DNA of 64,000 nt from Aureliella sp046290675. Its GTDB lineage: Bacteria > Planctomycetota > Planctomycetia > Pirellulales > Pirellulaceae. Under the pieces are notes generated by a model, which had not been told where the DNA came from, ran no database searches, and saw only the letters and a program-made list of their open reading frames with translations. The stretch spans positions 248,001 through 312,000 of the forward strand of contig JBKAHA010000007.1 in NCBI GenBank assembly GCA_046290675.1, in the 5' to 3' direction. The translations under genes and the position numbers were made by a program. This document shows positions 25,744 through 34,962 of this stretch, in pieces (the stretch's first letter is position 1; each line of letters starts with the position of its first letter).

Positions 25744-28626
25744 TTAGGTATGTTTGCGAATTCGGTATTCTGATAGTTCGGCCAGGAGGGACTCGAGTTC
25801 AGAATCGATGGCCGTCTTTTTGCGTTCCGTTTCCAGCGAGAAATCAATTTGCGCGGCGTTCGGAATCGCCCCGGCGTATTCGCCTTCACCGCCGCCTAGA
25901 TCGCCGGGGTCCTGCCTATTGAGTTCATTGATGAGCTCGAGTACGTCAATCGGAGACAAAATATCGTCGCCGTTTACGTCTGGGAAGATCGGCGATTCCC
26001 CATCTGCGTAGGGGGAATCTCCATTTCTTGGAGGGAGTTGGCCGCCGTGTCCACGATTGATTTCGTTAATCAAGAACAGGACATCCAGCGGGCTAACGAT
26101 TCCATCGCCGTTAATGTCGTGCCGATCAGCCGGATTCTGGTTCGGCGGTGGGGGGGGCAGCACATTGATCGGGAAAGTTCGGCTAAGTTGGTCACCAGTT
26201 CTTGCCCTGGCCGTCAGCGTGAGGGGGAATTGGGACAAATCTCCCTGGACCGTTTCGCCAGGACGTAGTTTCAAAAGTCCATCTGCGACTTCAAAACGGC
26301 CATCGGAAACGTAGATGTCATAAGCGTCGCCGTCTTGGTCTTCAACAGACACGGTCCCGATGACAGCGCCTTCCACTCCCGCGATCAAGTCGAAAGCGGA
26401 AACGCGAATCGCGGTCGGTTGGTCATTAACATCAGATACGTTGACGCTTATCTCTTGGGTGACCGAATCGTCACCGCCAACTTCATTCGCCGTCACGGTT
26501 AATGAGATCTCATCGGTCTCCTCAAAATCTAACGCGACATCATCCGCAAGCTTGAGGATTCCATCAACGATTTCAAATCGCTCGTCCGAAAGCTCGAATT
26601 CGTATTGGCTGTCTGCATCTGGATCGTCGACTTGAACCAGCCCAAATTCGGCACCAGCGAAGTTCTCAGGCGCGAACTCGAAATCTGTCGTCAATCCCGT
26701 GGCTGGCTCATTCACGTTCGTCAATTCGAGTGTCGTCTCACTTGAGATGACATAGCTCGAATTCGTGGCATCTGTCGCAACAATCTCGAACTCGACATTG
26801 GGTTCCGCGTCGAAATCGAGCTCTCCGTCAACAAAGAAGATCTGTCCGCCTTGAATGGCGAATCTAGGATCCGAAGTTGTTACGAGATATTCGGCGTCTT
26901 GATCGGGGTCCTCAATCGAGATGAATCCAATCGACGCGCCTGCTTCCGGGTTCTCTGGGATGGCAGGCAATTGAATGTGAACGGCCACGGGAGGATCGTT
27001 GACCGCTTCTACATCCCAGCGAAGTACTAATTCGGTGGTCGCTTGGCCGTCATGTACACGCAGTACCGCAGAATCTGACCCGGCAAAATTCGGATCGGGC
27101 TCGTAACGCCAGTTGTTGTCGACATCAACGTGCAGCTGACCATTGCTTGGCGGAGTTGCGAGCGAGAACCAAAGGAGGTCGCCGTCGGCATCCTGGGCCG
27201 CGTTCGCGTTGCCTGCGCTGAATTGATCTTCGGCATCCTCGAGTACCTCCCGCGTTGTCTCTAAAGTCTCGGGCGCCCGATTTTCTCCATTGCTTCGGAC
27301 TCCAATTGATGCGATCGCGCCGGAAGTATTGGTGCTTGCACGCGTGGTCGCGGCCGAGCCAATTTCGACCTTATAGAGTCCCGAATCCGTACCGATGTAG
27401 GCATAGTCTCCGAAGACATCGCTCGTGATGGAGGTAATCGCACCGGCGTTGACCGGTAGGCGTGAGGAACCCAGCGGGAGCCAGGTATTCGGATCCCAGA
27501 CGATCAGTTTGCCTTCGTCACGAGTGCTGCCCGTCAGAATGCGCCCATCACGGCTTCGAGCCGAAACGATGCGGCCTGCATCAGCAAGAATGGCTGTTCG
27601 GCGAAGCGAACTATCCGATATGGCAATCACGTTCACACCACCATCGGCCATCGACGCGAAGAGCAACGCCCCATCGTCAGATAGGTTGACTTCCGTGATC
27701 ACTCCATCGATGTCGACAAAGTTCGGTGCCGATTGAATTCCATCATCCAACAACACCCTGCTACTCGAGGGAGAGTTGGTTACGGTGACAAACGATTCCA
27801 GCGTCGGGGAAGCCGTGGCTAAATCAAATTGATCGGCCAGTTCGAATCCAAGTCGGCTGTGATCGGGGCCAAGCTCGAGCTCAACCAGCGAGCGAGAATA
27901 CGTAGATTCGACTTCAACTAGGAATCCATCTGCAGAACGAAGCAGATTGGTCGGTTGTTGGTCCTGTTCGAGGCCGTAGAGAGGAAGCTCCGCGAAGTTA
28001 CCAGAGCGAGTGTCGAATCGAATGATCTGGCGGTCTTCGGACTCGTAGGTGCGGACTAATAGGATTTGACTGTGTTCGGTCTCTGCTACCGAAGCTTCGA
28101 TTTGCCCGGGCAGTTCAACAACTTGTTCTGGGGATTCAATGTTGGCTAATCGCCCGATGCCGTCAAAGCTCCAAAGACTTTGGTCGTCTTGACCGAGCAG
28201 GATGCGATTTGCTGGTAGATCTGATATCGCTTCCGCTGTTGGCGAAACACGTACACCTGAGACTACCCTTTGCGTCTGTGAGTTCGCGATGAGACCAATG
28301 GCGTAGTCCCCAGGCTCGATCGAATCGAACTGAACGATTCCTTCGGAGTCGGTGACCGCAACAGGCTCTCCTGGATTGCGAATCGAATCCTCATTGAGAT
28401 CCAAAAAAACCAGCCGATTCTCCGCTGGGGCGTCTCGCGATGATTCGTACTGCCGAGAGCCATCTTGATCAATGAAAACGGATACTTGGAGCGATGCGAG
28501 GAGGCGGCGAGCTTCAAGCGGCTCGATGCGCAGCAGCGAACTGCGTCGGCGCCTTGGAGACGCATTTCCGTTCGACGACGAAGTTCTCGAGGTACCGTTC
28601 GGTGCTTGATCCGGTTTCTGCTTCAT
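25744..28626 (-). CDS. Large secreted protein with LEPRxLLA-like motif, cadherin-like repeats and dockerin
   Basis: ATG at 28626, with GAGGA just upstream, gives 960 aa. The basic N-terminus carries RIEPLEARRLLA, a form of the LEPRxLLA motif that marks large exported planctomycete proteins. A SdrD/Cna-B-like segment (VFLDLNEDSIRNPGEPVAV), a propeller-like middle and three or four cadherin-like repeats follow (VSDVNDQP, ELTNVNEP, VEAVNDPP). The C-terminus has two calcium-binding dockerin repeats, DINGDGIVSPLDVLFLINEI and DVNGDDILSPIDVLELINEL. It probably works at the cell surface or in the matrix, anchoring to partners through the dockerin. The longer frame to 28794 has a poor leader and is rejected. 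Confidence 0.8.
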   Translation of the reverse strand: MKQKPDQAPNGTSRTSSSNGNASPRRRRSSLLRIEPLEARRLLASLQVSVFIDQDGSRQYESSRDAPAENRLVFLDLNEDSIRNPGEPVAVTDSEGIVQFDSIEPGDYAIGLIANSQTQRVVSGVRVSPTAEAISDLPANRILLGQDDQSLWSFDGIGRLANIESPEQVVELPGQIEASVAETEHSQILLVRTYESEDRQIIRFDTRSGNFAELPLYGLEQDQQPTNLLRSADGFLVEVESTYSRSLVELELGPDHSRLGFELADQFDLATASPTLESFVTVTNSPSSSRVLLDDGIQSAPNFVDIDGVITEVNLSDDGALLFASMADGGVNVIAISDSSLRRTAILADAGRIVSARSRDGRILTGSTRDEGKLIVWDPNTWLPLGSSRLPVNAGAITSITSDVFGDYAYIGTDSGLYKVEIGSAATTRASTNTSGAIASIGVRSNGENRAPETLETTREVLEDAEDQFSAGNANAAQDADGDLLWFSLATPPSNGQLHVDVDNNWRYEPDPNFAGSDSAVLRVHDGQATTELVLRWDVEAVNDPPVAVHIQLPAIPENPEAGASIGFISIEDPDQDAEYLVTTSDPRFAIQGGQIFFVDGELDFDAEPNVEFEIVATDATNSSYVISSETTLELTNVNEPATGLTTDFEFAPENFAGAEFGLVQVDDPDADSQYEFELSDERFEIVDGILKLADDVALDFEETDEISLTVTANEVGGDDSVTQEISVNVSDVNDQPTAIRVSAFDLIAGVEGAVIGTVSVEDQDGDAYDIYVSDGRFEVADGLLKLRPGETVQGDLSQFPLTLTARARTGDQLSRTFPINVLPPPPPNQNPADRHDINGDGIVSPLDVLFLINEINRGHGGQLPPRNGDSPYADGESPIFPDVNGDDILSPIDVLELINELNRQDPGDLGGGEGEYAGAIPNAAQIDFSLETERKKTAIDSELESLLAELSEYRIRKHT

Positions 28627-29036
28627 ACGTTCCTCAATTCCGCAACTAAACCGCGTCTGTTCCCTGGCATCCATTAAGCGGGTTGCATTCCGGTAGCATC
28701 CACGCTGAGGTTCGGTTGAACAAAAAACCGACTTAATTCCGCGCGAATGATTCCGGCAGGCCTCTATGGTATCAATTCCCCCCAGTTTCGGCAAAGGAAC
28801 CGCATCGTTTGCTTGTCCTCAATCGGTGTTTTTATCCTTCGGTGGAATACGGCAGACGCCAATTTCGGCGGCTATTCCATTGGCTCCTCGTTTCAGTCCA
28901 CGGATGTGCTCCTCGCAGACCAGAGGCTGACGCCCTGCAATTTGTATTTTGCCTGTGTTTGGACTGGGTTTTGATCGGCAAAACATCAAAATGGAGCCCG
29001 CCGCTTCGTTCGTTGCTGTTTTCTTGAGTTGTACTG
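28627..29036. other. Divergent intergenic region
   Basis: Between the dockerin protein and the TrhO-RluA fusion. Small frames on both strands look spurious and no hairpin terminator or RNA gene was seen. It should hold the promoters of both flanking genes. Confidence 0.5.
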
Positions 29037-30878
29037 ATGTCCACTACTGAATCTGCCGACCATCCGTCCGTTGCCAATCAAGCAAGATTCACCAATGTCG
29101 CAGCCTACAAATTCGCCGCGTTGGAAGATTTGGAGGCGTTGAGGGCCGAGTTGAAAACGAATTGCCTGGAACGAGGCCTGCGTGGCACGATCTTACTCAG
29201 CCCAGAAGGTATTAATCTTTTCCTGTGTGGGGCCAACCCGCATATCCATGAATTTCTCGACGATCTAAGGCGGCTGCCTGGGCTCGAGACATTGGAAGGC
29301 AAGTTCAGTTATTCGGACAAAGTTCCGTTTCGCCGAATGCTGGTACGCCTTAAGAAGGAAATCATCCCGTGCGGGATGGAGACGATTCGACCCGCTGAGC
29401 AGACTTCGCCAAAGCTGTCGGCCAAAGAGTTAAAACGCTGGTTGGACGAAGGTAAAAAAGTTCGCCTGTTGGACACTCGCAATAACTATGAAGTTGAACT
29501 GGGAACATTTGAAGGTGCAGAGCAGCTAGATATTGGCCACTTCCGCGAGTTTCCTGATGCCATAAAACGGTTGCCAGAAGAAGCCAAAAACGAACCGCTC
29601 GTCATGTTTTGTACGGGCGGAATTCGCTGTGAAAAAGCTGGGCCCATCATGGAGCAAGCCGGATACAAGGAGGTTTACCAGCTTGACGGAGGCATCTTGA
29701 AGTACTTCGAGGAATGCGGCGAATCTCACTACGATGGTTCTTGTTTTGTCTTCGACGGTCGTGTCGCATTGGATCCAGAGCTGCAGCCCACCGGTGACTT
29801 GCTGTGCTTCGCATGCCAAGCCGTTCTGACATCCGAAGATGTCGCGTCCGGGAAGTTTCGCTTCGGGGAGTATTGCCCTCGATGTTATGTGGATCCGGAG
29901 GAAATTTACCGCCAGCAGTATGGTGAGCGACAGGCAAAGATCTTATCGGAAGCCGAGAAGCAGCCCGGATCGACACCCTATACGAACAAGCGGCAGATAC
30001 ATGTTTCCGGCAAATTGGCTGGAACATCGATGCTTGATTTCTTGGAGAGATACCAGCCACGAATCGGGCGCGAGCAATGGGAAACTTGGTTGGCTGCGGG
30101 TGACATCAAGCAGGAAGACGGCTCTGAAGCATCTGCTCAACAGGTTGTTCGGGAGGGCCAACGCTTTGTCCAGTTGATGCCCAACACGGTTGAGCCTGCA
30201 ATCAATTCAGATATTCGTTTGATCCACGAAGATGAAGCACTTGTCGTTGTGAATAAGCCGGCTCCTCTGCCATCGCATCCGAGCGGAAGATACAACCGCA
30301 ACACACTGCTATGGATTCTCAGCCGGGCTTATCCCAATGAAAAGCTGCGGATGCCACATCGCTTAGATTCGTTGACGACTGGAGTGATGGTGCTGCCGCG
30401 CAAATACCGGCCTGCCCGCCATGTGCAGCAACAGTTTGAAGAACGAAGTGTCGACAAAACCTACTTGGCAAGGGTGCAAGGATTGCCGGACTGGGAGGAA
30501 ATCGACTGCAATGAACCAATTAGTTCAACACCTGCAGATGAAGACGGCATGCGAATAATAGACTCCAGCGGGAAGGCAGCACGGACTCGTTTTCGGCGCT
30601 TGCTCGATTTCGGAGATGGTACGGCCCTTGTCGAGGCGCGGCCGCTGACAGGACGCACAAATCAGATCCGCATCCATTTGAAGCATCTCGGACATTCGAT
30701 CTGTGGTGACCCGGTTTATGGCGATGCGGAGCGGAATGCCGAATTGCCGCCAGCGCAATCGACTGGCGATGGCATGATGTGTTTGCACGCATGGCGCTTG
30801 CAGCTCGAACACCCGCAGAGCGGAGAACTCGTGCAGTTTGAGGCTCCGAAACCGAGTTGGGCAGAACAGCAAGGCTAA
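29037..30878 (+). CDS. Fusion of tRNA U34 hydroxylase-like rhodanese (TrhO) and RluA-family pseudouridine synthase
   Basis: The 613-aa protein joins two RNA-modifying enzymes. Residues 1-290 match TrhO (YceA/UPF0176): N-terminal domain with LRGTILLSPEGINLFL, a rhodanese domain with VRLLDTRNNYEVELG and active site MFCTGGIRCEKAG (Cys192, Cys198), and the Cys pairs CFAC and CPRC. Residues about 316-375 resemble an S4 RNA-binding stretch. Residues 390-600 are an RluA-type pseudouridine synthase with catalytic Asp444 in HRLDSLTTGV and the tail TGRTNQIRIHL and GDPVYGDA. TrhO makes 5-hydroxyuridine at tRNA position 34; RluA enzymes make pseudouridine in rRNA or tRNA. The joined enzyme could act on one RNA, but its target is unknown. 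Confidence 0.85.
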   Translation: MSTTESADHPSVANQARFTNVAAYKFAALEDLEALRAELKTNCLERGLRGTILLSPEGINLFLCGANPHIHEFLDDLRRLPGLETLEGKFSYSDKVPFRRMLVRLKKEIIPCGMETIRPAEQTSPKLSAKELKRWLDEGKKVRLLDTRNNYEVELGTFEGAEQLDIGHFREFPDAIKRLPEEAKNEPLVMFCTGGIRCEKAGPIMEQAGYKEVYQLDGGILKYFEECGESHYDGSCFVFDGRVALDPELQPTGDLLCFACQAVLTSEDVASGKFRFGEYCPRCYVDPEEIYRQQYGERQAKILSEAEKQPGSTPYTNKRQIHVSGKLAGTSMLDFLERYQPRIGREQWETWLAAGDIKQEDGSEASAQQVVREGQRFVQLMPNTVEPAINSDIRLIHEDEALVVVNKPAPLPSHPSGRYNRNTLLWILSRAYPNEKLRMPHRLDSLTTGVMVLPRKYRPARHVQQQFEERSVDKTYLARVQGLPDWEEIDCNEPISSTPADEDGMRIIDSSGKAARTRFRRLLDFGDGTALVEARPLTGRTNQIRIHLKHLGHSICGDPVYGDAERNAELPPAQSTGDGMMCLHAWRLQLEHPQSGELVQFEAPKPSWAEQQG

Positions 30879-31016
30879 AAAAATGAAGTAGTCAGCGTCT
30901 AGCTGGAATCATGGATTAGGCTCAGGTTGGCAGAGGGTTCGGGCAATCTCGGGCAGCGCTGCATACTCGGGGATCCGCCCTTTCATATATTCGAACCGAC
31001 GCCCGCAATGAATTAG

Positions 31017-31994
31017 ATGAACATGATGTTGGCACAGCTGAGTAGCGATCTCGTCAGTGAAGCAGCACTTGTCACTGGGCTCAATGGAATGTTACCAAAG
31101 TTGCTTTTTGCTTTGGCCGGTAGTCTTGTGTTTTTGCGGTTCTGCGACCGACGCTTAGCTTCGCTTGGCCCTGCGGCTCTGATCGCCGTTGGCATCCTGG
31201 TAACTGCAATTCCCGTTCTGATTCGCTCGTCTGGGCTACTGGCCTATTTGATTCTTGGCACGGGAGCCGGAGCCTTCGCCGTCTTGGCCATCCTTTTGAC
31301 TGGCCGTTGGAGTCGATTGTCTCCAGGAGATCTGCAGGCGGAGGCTGAGGATCGACCTGCCAGTTCCAAGAGAGCCGCACGCTCGCGTCGTCGCGGAGCG
31401 GATAGTCAGGAAACGAATCCAATCTCCTCGGTGGAATTCGGTCTACTGCTAGTTGGACTGGTTGGCTTTGGCATTTCGGCTTTGATGCCGGTGTCGGCTG
31501 GTGGCGTCGAGGCACCCGGAGCGCTGGCAAGTGTTGGGCTCGATCTGCAGAGACAATGGCTGCCGCGTCTATATGGATTCACTGTCGTCGGACTGTGGAG
31601 CGTATCGATTTTCTATGCCGTCGAACTCACGTGGCTAAGTAGCCCTGAATCGTTCGACGTAGAGAGGAACGATTTAGTCCAATGGCGACCAGCAATGGTG
31701 GTGGCTACAGGGCTCTTTTGTCTTGCTTTGCTGACTTGTTTGGCCGTTTTTCTTCGTTCCAGTGAAATGGGAACACGAGCCGAATTAGCGGAGCGGGTTT
31801 TTCCCGTCGTCTTCGCGTTGACCTGGCTAGTGGTGAGCTTCATCGCATGGATGATTCCAGCTCGAGTCTCGCGATTCCAACGCGACGGACGTGCTGAGGG
31901 CTGGACCTCACTGACACTGGCGGGCTGGCTGGTGTGCTGCTGTTTGGCCGTGCTCTGCGCGCTGCCCGAGGATTGGCCATGGCGATTGTTTTAA
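31017..31994 (+). CDS. Multi-pass membrane protein
   Basis: The 325-aa protein has about eight hydrophobic spans, three before and five after a basic cytoplasmic loop (SKRAARSRRRGADSQ, about residue 115-130). No family was recognised. It ends at a hairpin that looks like an intrinsic terminator and converges on the ABC permease gene. It may be co-transcribed with the TrhO-RluA gene 138 bases upstream. Confidence 0.65.
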   Translation: MNMMLAQLSSDLVSEAALVTGLNGMLPKLLFALAGSLVFLRFCDRRLASLGPAALIAVGILVTAIPVLIRSSGLLAYLILGTGAGAFAVLAILLTGRWSRLSPGDLQAEAEDRPASSKRAARSRRRGADSQETNPISSVEFGLLLVGLVGFGISALMPVSAGGVEAPGALASVGLDLQRQWLPRLYGFTVVGLWSVSIFYAVELTWLSSPESFDVERNDLVQWRPAMVVATGLFCLALLTCLAVFLRSSEMGTRAELAERVFPVVFALTWLVVSFIAWMIPARVSRFQRDGRAEGWTSLTLAGWLVCCCLAVLCALPEDWPWRLF

Positions 31995-32002
31995 GGCAGA
32001 TA

Positions 32003-32043
32003 AGCATTTCCTCGCATTTTTGTCAGCCCTGAGGAAACGCTTT
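32003..32043 (+). terminator. Probable intrinsic terminator after the membrane protein
   Basis: GCATTTCCTC (32003-32012) pairs with GAGGAAACGC (32030-32039) with one mismatch, enclosing a 17-base loop, and is followed by TTTT (32040-32043). The stem is decent but the T run is short. Confidence 0.6.
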
Positions 32044-32243
32044 TGAGCAGTCATGACCTGGCTCGCATTGAAACGTGATTGCGGTGTGTTAGCCAAAAAT
32101 CCCATTAGGCCAATTCGCCTTTCAATGATTCGACGGTACCGGCTCGCAACCTTTTTTGGGCGACGTGGCGGATTCCATTTACCAGGCCAAAGGAGTGCTC
32201 TCGCGTTCCGTAGCTATCTTTGGAAAGCGTCTTCCGTTTCGCG

Positions 32244-34130
32244 TTACTTGTAGCGAATAGCATTGGCGAGGGTGATGGTGGATTCATCAAGTCGCAGCTT
32301 GGCGATCACCGTCGAAACGATGCTGGCGCCTACTAGCAGGAGAGCGGCGGAACCGAGCAAGAACCACCAGGCAAGATCGGGACGCATTGCCAAGACGGAT
32401 CCAAGGACGCCAAACTGAATCAAAAGAATAGCTGCAATACTAAACAGGCTCCACGGTAGTACCACCAGCCACCAGACTTGCCAGCAAGATCGCAGATTGC
32501 TCGTCACGATCGAAACGTATAGATAGACGGCGATGAGTAAACTGGCTAGGCCGATGATCAAGGGTGGTTGAACCACCATGTTGACAGGGATGTCCGTGAA
32601 TAGCAGGACGCCGACCGCGATGAACCAGCCCGGTATGGCGTTCCACAAGAAGAGCAAACGATTCTTCAACAGTGCCAAGAGTAATTCACCGCCCGAAAAG
32701 GGTTGCTGGACACGAGGGGAAAAGACGCCGCCCGATTGAGATGCTTCCGAAATGGCTTGGAAAATACGGAAGTCGATCAACGAAAGTGCAAATCCGATAA
32801 GCAAAGGGATACGTAGGAACCGAGGGAAAGCAAAGAGCGAAAAATACTGATTGGAAATTAGTAGGGCGATGGCGAAAACGATCGGCCACAATCCCCATTT
32901 GAACTCGGAGAGATGAGATCGCCGCGGGTGGTGGATCCCAGATAGTCCCAGGATAGCGCGCTCTCGAGCGCCAAGACGCCAAGGCATCAGTAACGTGGCG
33001 ATCCGTGAGCGTTTTTGTTGTCCGAGTTCCCTTCTCATCAGAGTTGAAAGCAACTCCGCTGTTTTGACATCATCATCTTGGATGGGCTCAAACTCGCTTC
33101 TGGGTTGTGGTTTCTTCCAGGCACGAACCCACCCATGTCGCAACGCTGGTTGGCGTTGGCCGTTGGTGATGCGAATGTCCTCTAGCTGCATCGTCGTTCT
33201 GACGTGGCGATAAAGCAGGGCCATCGTTATTACTGCGAAGAACGGAAGTCCATATAGGTTCAGCTCCGGAACGTCGAGCAATCCGCTGATCCCAACCAAC
33301 CAGCCCGCCGGGGGAAGGATCCAGATCGGGCCAAATGATTGAGCCTGGCGGATCTCGATAACCGTGCGTGGCACCGCCCCGACAACGACTCCGAAGAGGA
33401 AAAGTAAAATGCTTGTGGTAATCAGGATGGAAGCGACTAGGGGTGTAACTGGAACATAAGATGCGATCCACTCGGCGAGCAACCAAACGAACAGCACCGA
33501 CAGCAGCACCATGGCGGATAGCCCGACCGCCTGCGGCCAAGTGATGTCCCCCCAGACAGCGACTGGAATAAGTGCACCGCATGCGACGCTCAGAAGAGCG
33601 ACTGACAAACCGCCCAGCGCGTTGGACCAGGGCGAGATCAGCGTACGGTCGTCCAATGGAAGATGAGCTGCGTAGGGCTGGTATTTCAAAGCGATCGTTG
33701 TGTTCCGAATCTGGTAGATCGCGGAGAGTAAACCCACCCAGCAAAAAATGCACCAGCCGGCGATGACGGGAACAGGATCGATGGAAGGTGGCAAACCGGC
33801 GCCGATCAACTTCCCGATGCTGGCGGGACCGTGCAGCATAAAACCGATCATGACCATCATCAAAATACCAATCAACACCCCGGCACAGACAAAGCCTAGC
33901 ACGATCCAGCGGGCGGCGCGATTCAATCGTCGCTGCCAGCGTCGCTTGTGGTGTTCAGCGGCCAAGGTGGCAGAATCTGCAATCTCCGACCTAGCCAGCT
34001 TGAGCAGCCTGCGATGGGCTGTCCGTTGGCTAATCCTCGTGTGGTTCGGAGCGGAGGTGGTTTCACGCATAGGATGTTGTTCGGGCATTTGGTGAAACCG
34101 GATGCTTTGACGCTCAGCCGCTTCCTCCAC
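32244..34130 (-). CDS. ABC-2-like transporter membrane protein
   Basis: The 628-aa protein has an N-terminal basic region and about twelve hydrophobic spans in two groups, separated by a basic loop with the sequence LSTLMRRELGQQKRSRI. It starts with GTG at 34130, seven bases after AAGG, and 16 bases after the stop of the ABC ATPase gene, so it is almost certainly the membrane part of that transporter. The substrate is unknown. The pair resembles two-gene ABC-2 exporters. The second hydrophobic half (WPIVFAIALLISNQYFSLF) shares no motif I could link to a specific substrate. Confidence 0.75.
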   Translation of the reverse strand: MEEAAERQSIRFHQMPEQHPMRETTSAPNHTRISQRTAHRRLLKLARSEIADSATLAAEHHKRRWQRRLNRAARWIVLGFVCAGVLIGILMMVMIGFMLHGPASIGKLIGAGLPPSIDPVPVIAGWCIFCWVGLLSAIYQIRNTTIALKYQPYAAHLPLDDRTLISPWSNALGGLSVALLSVACGALIPVAVWGDITWPQAVGLSAMVLLSVLFVWLLAEWIASYVPVTPLVASILITTSILLFLFGVVVGAVPRTVIEIRQAQSFGPIWILPPAGWLVGISGLLDVPELNLYGLPFFAVITMALLYRHVRTTMQLEDIRITNGQRQPALRHGWVRAWKKPQPRSEFEPIQDDDVKTAELLSTLMRRELGQQKRSRIATLLMPWRLGARERAILGLSGIHHPRRSHLSEFKWGLWPIVFAIALLISNQYFSLFAFPRFLRIPLLIGFALSLIDFRIFQAISEASQSGGVFSPRVQQPFSGGELLLALLKNRLLFLWNAIPGWFIAVGVLLFTDIPVNMVVQPPLIIGLASLLIAVYLYVSIVTSNLRSCWQVWWLVVLPWSLFSIAAILLIQFGVLGSVLAMRPDLAWWFLLGSAALLLVGASIVSTVIAKLRLDESTITLANAIRYK

Positions 34131-34146
34131 GTTTCAGCCTTGTTCG

Positions 34147-34962
34147 CTAGCCTTGGTCGAGATTGCCAGATTCATTCGCGTCGCTGTCAGCAGGCGTCGT
34201 GATCTCGCGTAGTTGCCCAAGTAGCTCGCGTAGGCCAGGGGTACTGTCCGCGTTGTCTTCAAGCGAATGGATTGGACCCAACGCGGCAAGCTTCGAATCT
34301 GCCAGGATACAGACAGTGTCGGACAGTTGTTTAGCCACTTCGACTAGCTGAGTCGAGTAGACAATCAAGCGGTTGCGCAGTCGAGCCTTCTCCATGTGCC
34401 GACGCAACAAGGTTAATCCCAAAGGATCCATGCCGCTCGTGAATGGTTCGTCTAGGATCCAGATATCTGGATCGACTGCGAGCAACGCCACTAAAGTAGC
34501 TTTGTACTTCTGGCCACGCGACAAAGTCCTAGAAGGCGAATCGGACAAAGTCAGCAACTCGAACTCCTTGAGAAGTTCGATCACCTTCCTTTCGACAGCC
34601 GAATCGCCGTCTTGGAAACACTCGTAGCACTGTAAAACAAATGCAATGTACTCCAGTGGCGATTGGGCGGGGCTGATGGTCGGAATATCGGGGAGGTAGT
34701 GCAGTCGCCGCCGCTGATCGAGCCGCGATCGGCACAGCGGCTTTCCATCCAATAGCACCTGGCCATCGTTCGGCTGATAGAGCGATCCCATTAGGTGCAA
34801 GAGGGTGGTCTTGCCGGCACCGTTGGCTCCGAGCAGGACTACGATCTGTCCGCCATACAGTTTTAGGTCAAAGTTTTTGAGTACATCGGTGCTGCCCAAC
34901 GTCTTCGTAACGTCACGCAGCTCCAGCGACGGCACGTCCTTCGGCTCAACCGGTACGCTCAT
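34147..34962 (-). CDS. ABC transporter ATP-binding protein
   Basis: The 271-aa ATPase has Walker A LLGANGAGKTTLL (about 44-56), a signature TLSRGQKYK in place of the usual LSGGQ, Walker B DIWILDEPF and the switch-region Asp in SGMDPLG. It powers the permease at 32244-34130. The start ATG at 34962 overlaps the stop of the upstream PQQ-like gene by four bases, so translation is coupled. The LSRGQ form is common in ABC-2 exporters of lantibiotic or Na/antibiotic type. Confidence 0.9.
   Translation of the reverse strand: MSVPVEPKDVPSLELRDVTKTLGSTDVLKNFDLKLYGGQIVVLLGANGAGKTTLLHLMGSLYQPNDGQVLLDGKPLCRSRLDQRRRLHYLPDIPTISPAQSPLEYIAFVLQCYECFQDGDSAVERKVIELLKEFELLTLSDSPSRTLSRGQKYKATLVALLAVDPDIWILDEPFTSGMDPLGLTLLRRHMEKARLRNRLIVYSTQLVEVAKQLSDTVCILADSKLAALGPIHSLEDNADSTPGLRELLGQLREITTPADSDANESGNLDQG

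Noticed and set aside
32053..32253. Plus-strand frame in the convergent gap after the membrane protein
   Set aside because: Follows a probable terminator, lacks a ribosome binding site, and has no recognisable domain.
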